Program-made: the position numbers and the translations under genes
Notes under the pieces: model-generated
What the model was told of the DNA's origin: nothing
Databases searched by the model: none
The model's input: only the letters and a program-made list of their open reading frames with translations
Assembly: GCA_965277615.1 (NCBI GenBank)
Contig: CBDIDG010000006.1
Span: 2,294,001-2,358,000 of the forward strand
Direction of reading: 5' to 3'
DNA from: Bog-532 sp965277615
GTDB taxonomy: Bacteria > Actinomycetota > Actinomycetes > Streptosporangiales > Streptosporangiaceae
Length of the DNA stretch: 64,000 nucleotides
Part shown: piece after piece, positions 59,786 to 64,000 of the stretch
How positions within the stretch are numbered: the stretch's first letter is position 1
Layout of the letters: each line of letters begins with the position of its first letter

Positions 59786-60493
59786 TCAGGCCGGGCGGGT
59801 GGCGCTCTGCACCACTTCGGCACACAGGGCCGATACCTTGCGCCGCTCGGCCCGGGCCTGGGCCCGCAGCTGCTCGAACGCAGCCCGCGGGGTGATGCCG
59901 TGCCGTCCCACCAGCACCCCCTTGGCCTGCTCGATGATCTGCCGCGAGTCCAGCGCACCCTGCAGCTGACCGGCCAGCTCGGAATGCTGCTGGCCCTGCA
60001 TCGTGCTGGCGACCAGCAGCGCGGCCAGATCGGTGAAGGCCAGCAGGGCCAGTTCCCCCTCCGGTGTCCACGGGCGGCTCTGCTCAGAGACCACGGCGAC
60101 CACGCCCACCGCGTCCTGGTTGTACGGCAGCGGGCTGGCCAGTACGGCCCGGACCCGCCGAGACACCGCCGCATCGCTGAACTTCGGCCAGCGGGTGTCG
60201 GCGGTCAGGTCATCCACGCCGACCAGTTGCTTGTCCTCGTAGGCGGCGATGCAGGGGCCTTCTGAGTGCTCGATCTGCAACTCTTCCAGGTGCGCGAGCC
60301 GATCGTCGGACGCGGCCACGCTGCGCAGCTGCTGCTCGGAGTCGGTCAGCATCAGGCCCGCGCCGTCCACGTTGAACACGGCGTGCGTGGTGCGCACGAT
60401 CTCGTGCAGCGCGTCCTCGACCTGCATCTCCCCGAAGCGGAACCGGCCCAGCTCGCCGAGGGCGGCCCGCACGTCCTGGAGTTCTGCGTTCAC
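59786..60493 (-). CDS. GAF-ANTAR two-domain RNA-binding regulator
   Basis: 235 residues. GAF-like domain at about 20-150 (HEIVRTTHAVFNVDGAGLMLTDSEQQLRSVAASD, PLPYNQDAVGVVAVVSE). C-terminal ANTAR domain (about 165-225: LQGALDSRQIIEQAKGVLVGRHGITPRAAFEQLRAQARAERRKVSALCAEVV). ANTAR proteins bind short double-hairpin RNAs and prevent transcription termination. The input to the GAF domain is unknown. Located alone. Confidence 0.93.
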   Translation of the reverse strand: MNAELQDVRAALGELGRFRFGEMQVEDALHEIVRTTHAVFNVDGAGLMLTDSEQQLRSVAASDDRLAHLEELQIEHSEGPCIAAYEDKQLVGVDDLTADTRWPKFSDAAVSRRVRAVLASPLPYNQDAVGVVAVVSEQSRPWTPEGELALLAFTDLAALLVASTMQGQQHSELAGQLQGALDSRQIIEQAKGVLVGRHGITPRAAFEQLRAQARAERRKVSALCAEVVQSATRPA

Positions 60494-60603
60494 GGCTCGA
60501 CTCTAGCCAGGATTTTTTCCGATTCCGGCCATCGCGCTCGGGCGAACCTGTTCAATACCAGTCACTTGTGTCGTTTAGTCCCTTCGCGCCCCAGGAGTCC
60601 GTC

Positions 60604-61239
60604 ATGCGCCGTACGGCCCGGCTGATGCCTCCGCTGGCCGGGCCGACGGTGGCGGTGCTGACCGGGGTGCTGGTTGTGGCGGGGTGCGGGTCTTCCCACC
60701 ACGGGGTCTCGACCTCAGCCGGGGCGCCCCGGTCGGCGCCCCCGTCACCCGCAGTGGCATCGGCCACAGCGGCCAGGCCCACGGTGGCCGCGACGGGAAC
60801 AGCGGCGGGGATCGCGGGCGGATCCGCTGGGACGGCTGGAGCCTCCGGCGTGGGCGGGAGCGCCGCGGCGGCCGCGGCGCCGGGTCATCGTGGCTCGGTC
60901 ACCGTGGCCGAGTCCAAGCCGGTGCTGGCGCACGGTACCGCGACCGCCCCGGTGACCTGCGAGACGTCCAGCGCGGTCTACGTGGCCCTGGTCAGCCGGG
61001 CGCAGGCGGGCGGATACACCCACTCGTTCACGGTCCGGGTGGCCGGCTACCACGGGCCTGGCCGGTACCGGGGCACGCTCAGCGCCACGGTCACCGGCCC
61101 GCACGGCACGGTGGCCGCGCTGACCGGGGTCACGGACCCCTCGGTGACCGTGACCGGGGCCGGCGGCACGTTCGCGATCAGCACCACCGGGTCCGGGGAC
61201 CGCACGCTGGACGCCACCGTGAGCTGGGCCTGCCCATAA
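60604..61239 (+). CDS. Putative lipoprotein with beta-rich domain
   Basis: 211 residues from ATG 60604 with CAGGAG upstream. Signal peptide with lipobox: RRTARLMPPLAGPTVAVLTGVLVVAGC. A 60-residue Ala/Gly/Ser/Thr linker follows, then a beta-sandwich-like region of about 105 residues with YRGTLSATVTGPHGTVAALTGVTDPSVTVTGAGGTFAISTTG. No family recognised. Exported and acylated on the first Cys after cleavage. Confidence 0.78.
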   Translation: MRRTARLMPPLAGPTVAVLTGVLVVAGCGSSHHGVSTSAGAPRSAPPSPAVASATAARPTVAATGTAAGIAGGSAGTAGASGVGGSAAAAAAPGHRGSVTVAESKPVLAHGTATAPVTCETSSAVYVALVSRAQAGGYTHSFTVRVAGYHGPGRYRGTLSATVTGPHGTVAALTGVTDPSVTVTGAGGTFAISTTGSGDRTLDATVSWACP

Positions 61240-61282
61240 GGCGCTGGGTTTGCGCTGGGTTTGCCCCGGGGCTATGCGGGGC

Positions 61283-61936
61283 TCAGTAATTCTGGGGCGC
61301 GGGATTCTGGGGCGCGGGATTCTGGGACGCGGGATTCTGCGGCGCCGTCTGCGGGCGCAGGCCGGGCAGCAGGGCGCGCAGCTCGTCCCAGGGGAAGGTG
61401 GCGCCGGGCTGCTCGAGGCTGGCCGTCTGGGCCGGGGAGTCCGCGGGGCCGGCCAGGCGATGGACCGGGGCCGGGGGCAGCCGGTTCAGGTCGAGCAGGA
61501 CCGTCACGCCCCATTCGCGGAGCAGACCTACGCTGCGGATGAACACCGGATGTGCGGCCAGCGCCGCGTTCGGCCAGGGCGCGACGATCATGGGCAGGCC
61601 CAGTCCGACCGCCTCGTTGAGCAGCCCCAGAGCGAGCGTGTCGCTGATGCCCTGGGCCCACTTGTTGACCGTGTTGAACGTGGCCGGGGCGACGACCAGG
61701 GCGTCCGGCGACGGGAGCAGGTCCGGCTCGTCCGGGCGCTTATACCGGGTACGGACCGGGTGGCCGCTCAGCCCGGCGATGTTCCCCTCGTCCAGGAACT
61801 TGAGCCCGTTCGGGGTGGCGATCACGCAGACGTCCCATCCTTGCGCCTGGGTGTCGCGGACGAACGCGGGCAGCTGGCCAGCCGGGTACGCGCCGCACGC
61901 GACGAGATAGAGCACAGGGCGCGAATCCTCGGGCAC
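61283..61936 (-). CDS. Flavoprotein of the HFCD/Dfp-like family
   Basis: 217 residues. Conserved features of phosphopantothenoylcysteine-decarboxylase-like flavin proteins: LYLVACGAYPAG opening, DALVVAPATFNTVNKWAQGISDTLALGLLNEAVGLGLPMIVAPWPNAALAAHPVF. FMN-binding motif PATFNTVNK. The C-terminal 20 residues are a Pro/Gln/Asn repeat from 15-bp repeats. Substrate unknown; related enzymes decarboxylate aminovinyl-cysteine or pantothenoyl-cysteine compounds. Confidence 0.85.
   Translation of the reverse strand: MPEDSRPVLYLVACGAYPAGQLPAFVRDTQAQGWDVCVIATPNGLKFLDEGNIAGLSGHPVRTRYKRPDEPDLLPSPDALVVAPATFNTVNKWAQGISDTLALGLLNEAVGLGLPMIVAPWPNAALAAHPVFIRSVGLLREWGVTVLLDLNRLPPAPVHRLAGPADSPAQTASLEQPGATFPWDELRALLPGLRPQTAPQNPASQNPAPQNPAPQNY
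61290..61334 (-). repeat. 15-bp repeats at the end of the flavoprotein gene
   Basis: TTCTGGGGCGCGGGA at 61290-61304 and 61305-61319, TTCTGGGACGCGGGA at 61320-61334 and a partial unit. They encode QNPAP-type repeats at the protein's C-terminus. Confidence 0.88.
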
Positions 61937-62025
61937 AGCGGTCCTTCCGGTCTTGCGTTCAATTGTGGCTGAGGACTAGCACACTATTCCCGATTACCGG
62001 GTGCTGCTGTCCCCCGCCCATCGGG

Positions 62026-62817
62026 TCATCCGGCCTGGCGCAGGGCCAGCAGGGCAGCCCGGGTGGGTGCGGGCAGCGGCTTGACCGCTTCGCGGAGGGT
62101 GACACCGGACAGGCGGCTAATGCGCGGCTCCAGCCAGGCGGCGACCAGGGCGGGGCGCTGCTTGGCCGTCTCGCGCAGGACCCAGCCGATGGCCTTGCGG
62201 ATGAAGAATTCCCGTTCGTCCAGCATCTGGTCGGCGTAGCGGGAGAACCGCGCGAAGTCACCGGCACCCCGGCGCAGCGGCAGCAGGAGCGAAAGGAGGG
62301 CCGACCGGCGGATCCAGAAATCAGGGTCGGCGGCCCAGCGGTCCAGGACGCCGGTCAGCTCGGGGCAGCGCTCGACCAGCGGCCCCATCAGGTCGCAGGT
62401 AAGCCCGTCGACCAGGGCCCAGGTGCGAGCCTGGCGCAGGATCTGCTCGAGCTGTGGGATGTCCGCCGGCCCGAGCAGGGCCGGGTTCTGGATCAGCAGC
62501 ATCTGCGCCGCCATCCGGCATTCGTAGTCCGGGCGGGCCCACAGGCTGGCCGCGACCGCGGTCAGCTTGTCGTGGCTGAGGTCCGGGTGGGCCTGGCACC
62601 AGGCCCGGACGATGGCCCGGGCGGCGGGCACCCCGACGCCGAAGAAGTCCAGGTCGCTCTTGAGGTAAGCCTTCTCGGTCACGGCCCGTTCGGGCTGGCC
62701 CGCGGCGCGGAGCTCGGCCGTGATCTCGTCGGCCGCGGCCGTTGCGGTGGCGGCGGCCGTTGCGGTGGCGGCCGACGCGGCCGTAGCTGTGGCGGGTCGG
62801 GCCGCTGTTTTCGCCAT
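62026..62817 (-). CDS. AlkD-like DNA alkylation repair protein
   Basis: 263 residues from ATG 62817. After an Ala/Thr-rich leader of about 30 residues, HEAT-like repeats follow: AVTEKAYLKSDLDFFGVGVPAAR, AWCQAHPDLSHDKLTAVAASLWARPDYECRMAAQMLLIQ, DGLTCDLMGPLVERC, RSALLSLLLPLRRGAGDFARFSRYADQML, REFFIRKAIGWVLRETAKQRP. AlkD glycosylases recognise alkylated bases without flipping them. Residues for DNA contact not assigned by eye. Confidence 0.85.
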   Translation of the reverse strand: MAKTAARPATATAASAATATAAATATAAADEITAELRAAGQPERAVTEKAYLKSDLDFFGVGVPAARAIVRAWCQAHPDLSHDKLTAVAASLWARPDYECRMAAQMLLIQNPALLGPADIPQLEQILRQARTWALVDGLTCDLMGPLVERCPELTGVLDRWAADPDFWIRRSALLSLLLPLRRGAGDFARFSRYADQMLDEREFFIRKAIGWVLRETAKQRPALVAAWLEPRISRLSGVTLREAVKPLPAPTRAALLALRQAG

Positions 62818-62943
62818 GTCCCCAGGGTGACACAACGGGTCCGGCGGCCGCCGCCGGCCGTCTCACGCAATTCCGCCAGGCAATAGCATTATTATACGCA
62901 GACAGGATGCAACTATCAGACCACGGCCGGTAGCGTTGGCCTC

Positions 62944-64000
62944 ATGGTCCGAGGCAACGCATCGAACCGTACTCCGGACGGCCCGGGCGAAGGGTCTCCG
63001 GGCGGGCCGAGTGCCCGGCAACGGGAAGTCCTGGCCCAGTTCGAGGCGGCCATCGCGGGGATGGACACCCGCCAGATCCAGGTTGGCCTGCGGCACCTGC
63101 TCGGCGGGGCCCGCGGGGCCCATCTGGCCAGAGGGTTCCGCGGGGCCGGTGTGGCTAGCGGGGGCCGTAGCGCAAATGCGGCGGACGGGGACCGCGAGGC
63201 CGACGGGGCCGACGAGGGTCGCGGGGCTGACGGGGATCGCGGGGCCAATGGGGCGGGCGAGGGTCGCGGGGCTGACGGGGCGGGCGAGGATTCCGGGGCT
63301 GTCGCGGCGGGCGAGGGTTCTGTGGCTCATGAGGCTGACGGGGCGGGTGAGAGCCGCGGTGCCGGTGCGGCGGGTGGGGAGCTAGCGGACAGCGACGAAC
63401 CGGCGGCGGCGTTCTCGGGCCGGCCCTGGGTCAATCTGGACGAGGTGCCGGGGCCGGTGGCCGAGCTGTTGCTCTCGGTCCGGACGCCCCGGGCGCGGCG
63501 GCAGCTGGAGCGGCTGATCAGTGCGGCCGAGCTGGACCGGACCGGGCCGGTCGACCCGGTCACCGCGGCGCGGATGGTGCGGCCCTACTCCTGGCTGCTG
63601 GACCGGGTGGGCGACGATGGGATCAAGCTGACCGACGCCGGGCATCTGCCGCCGGCCGAGGTGGCGGCGGTCATCGACGAGCTGAACCTGGCTGCCGAGG
63701 GGATCACCCGCGGCAGCCGGGAGAACCAGGCGCGACCGGCGCTGCAGTTCCGCGAATCGGCCCAGGCCACCGGGCTGGTGTGCCGGGACCGGGGGCGGCT
63801 CGTGCGGACCGCCGTGGGCGCGGCCCTGCAGCAGGACCCGGTCGCGTTGTGGTGGCATCTGGCCGAACAGCTGCCGCTGCGCTCGGCCGCGGTCAGCGAA
63901 GTCCAGCCGGGGCTGATCCTGCTGGCCTGCGTAGCGGCCCAGTACACCGGCACCCTGGACGACACGATCGCCGCGATGCTGACCGCGATCGGCTGGCTCA
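62944..64000 (+). CDS. Unknown protein, runs off the window
   Basis: Open from ATG 62944 to the last base (352 residues, no stop). N-terminal 55 residues QREVLAQFEAAIAGMDTRQIQVGLRHLLGG, then a Gly/Ala/Asp repeat linker (about 60-140), then a conserved-looking part: PWVNLDEVPGPVAELLLSVRTPRARRQLERLIS, MVRPYSWLLDRVGDDGIKLTDAGHLPPAEVAAVIDEL, QFRESAQATGLVCRDRGRLVRTAVG, DPVALWWHLAEQLP. I recall similar unnamed proteins in actinomycetes but cannot give a function. No ribosome site is clear. Confidence 0.6.
   Translation, partial: MVRGNASNRTPDGPGEGSPGGPSARQREVLAQFEAAIAGMDTRQIQVGLRHLLGGARGAHLARGFRGAGVASGGRSANAADGDREADGADEGRGADGDRGANGAGEGRGADGAGEDSGAVAAGEGSVAHEADGAGESRGAGAAGGELADSDEPAAAFSGRPWVNLDEVPGPVAELLLSVRTPRARRQLERLISAAELDRTGPVDPVTAARMVRPYSWLLDRVGDDGIKLTDAGHLPPAEVAAVIDELNLAAEGITRGSRENQARPALQFRESAQATGLVCRDRGRLVRTAVGAALQQDPVALWWHLAEQLPLRSAAVSEVQPGLILLACVAAQYTGTLDDTIAAMLTAIGWL
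63162..63360 (+). repeat. Degenerate GGGGC-type in-frame repeat array in the last gene
   Basis: Repeating GACGGGG, GCGGGCGAGG and TCGCGGGGCT blocks encode (D/G/A/E/R) runs such as GADGAGEGRG. It has no exact period but is mostly in multiples of three. Confidence 0.6.

Overview
The window is very GC-rich with actinobacterial codon use. It carries typical soil-actinomycete genes: F420/PPOX-type flavoenzymes, a DinB-fold putative mycothiol transferase, TipA-like MerR and SoxR regulators, a DUF6596 ECF sigma factor, a GAF-ANTAR regulator, sedolisin (S53) proteases, CsbD and a DUF6131-like membrane peptide. I read it as chromosomal DNA of a filamentous or acid-tolerant soil actinomycete; genus not assigned. 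No rRNA, tRNA, CRISPR array, integrase or intact insertion sequence was seen.

Layout. 0-8 kb: end of a luciferase-like monooxygenase, a membrane gene that appears frameshifted, TetR, SnoaL-like protein, alpha/beta hydrolase, acetyltransferase, UbiB/ABC1 kinase with a zinc alcohol dehydrogenase, PPOX enzyme. 8.2-11.8 kb: an overlapping signalling operon (receiver-flavoprotein fusion, cNMP-binding histidine kinase, UBP zinc finger). 12-14 kb: copper amine oxidase with tandem repeats on both sides. 14-24 kb: EamA exporter, CsbD, YiiX-like hydrolase, TipA-like MerR divergent from a beta-lactamase-like hydrolase, glyoxalase and SDR genes, then SoxR divergent from a three-gene redox operon with a clear SoxR box. 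24-39 kb: TspO, kinase-like ATPase, paired GlxA/PfpI proteins, sulfite-oxidase-like molybdoenzyme, CocE hydrolase, amidohydrolase, serine hydrolase, sigma factor with YciI partner, DEAD-box helicase with a structured leader, DinB protein, NUDIX, tandem glyoxalase, phosphotransferase.

39-48.4 kb looks accessory: a 5'-truncated phosphotransferase, a leucine-rich-repeat protein and a nucleotidyltransferase lie between 24-bp direct repeats; then a noncoding stretch with very strong inverted repeats; then a four-gene minus-strand operon for an SMC/MukB/JetC-like ATPase with a kleisin-like protein and two different winged-helix proteins, but no JetD nuclease. A 226-aa unknown gene converges on the ATPase gene and overlaps it tail to tail. 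48.5-52.3 kb: glyoxalase/MarR pair with a clear operator, aldehyde dehydrogenase, acetyltransferase, NADP-binding reductase. 52.3-55.1 kb: AT-richer island with a three-gene overlapping operon (Trypco1-like protein, trypsin-TPR protease, two-TM protein), a plausible conflict system. 55-64 kb: epoxide-hydrolase-like enzyme, two tandem secreted S53 proteases, small membrane protein, GAF-ANTAR, lipoprotein, flavoprotein, AlkD-like protein and an unfinished unknown gene.

A recurring oddity is short tandem repeats with a 15-bp period in at least six unrelated places, coding and intergenic, plus a 24-bp array beside the amine oxidase gene. All coordinates and motifs were read by eye; family names come from motif recognition without database searches.
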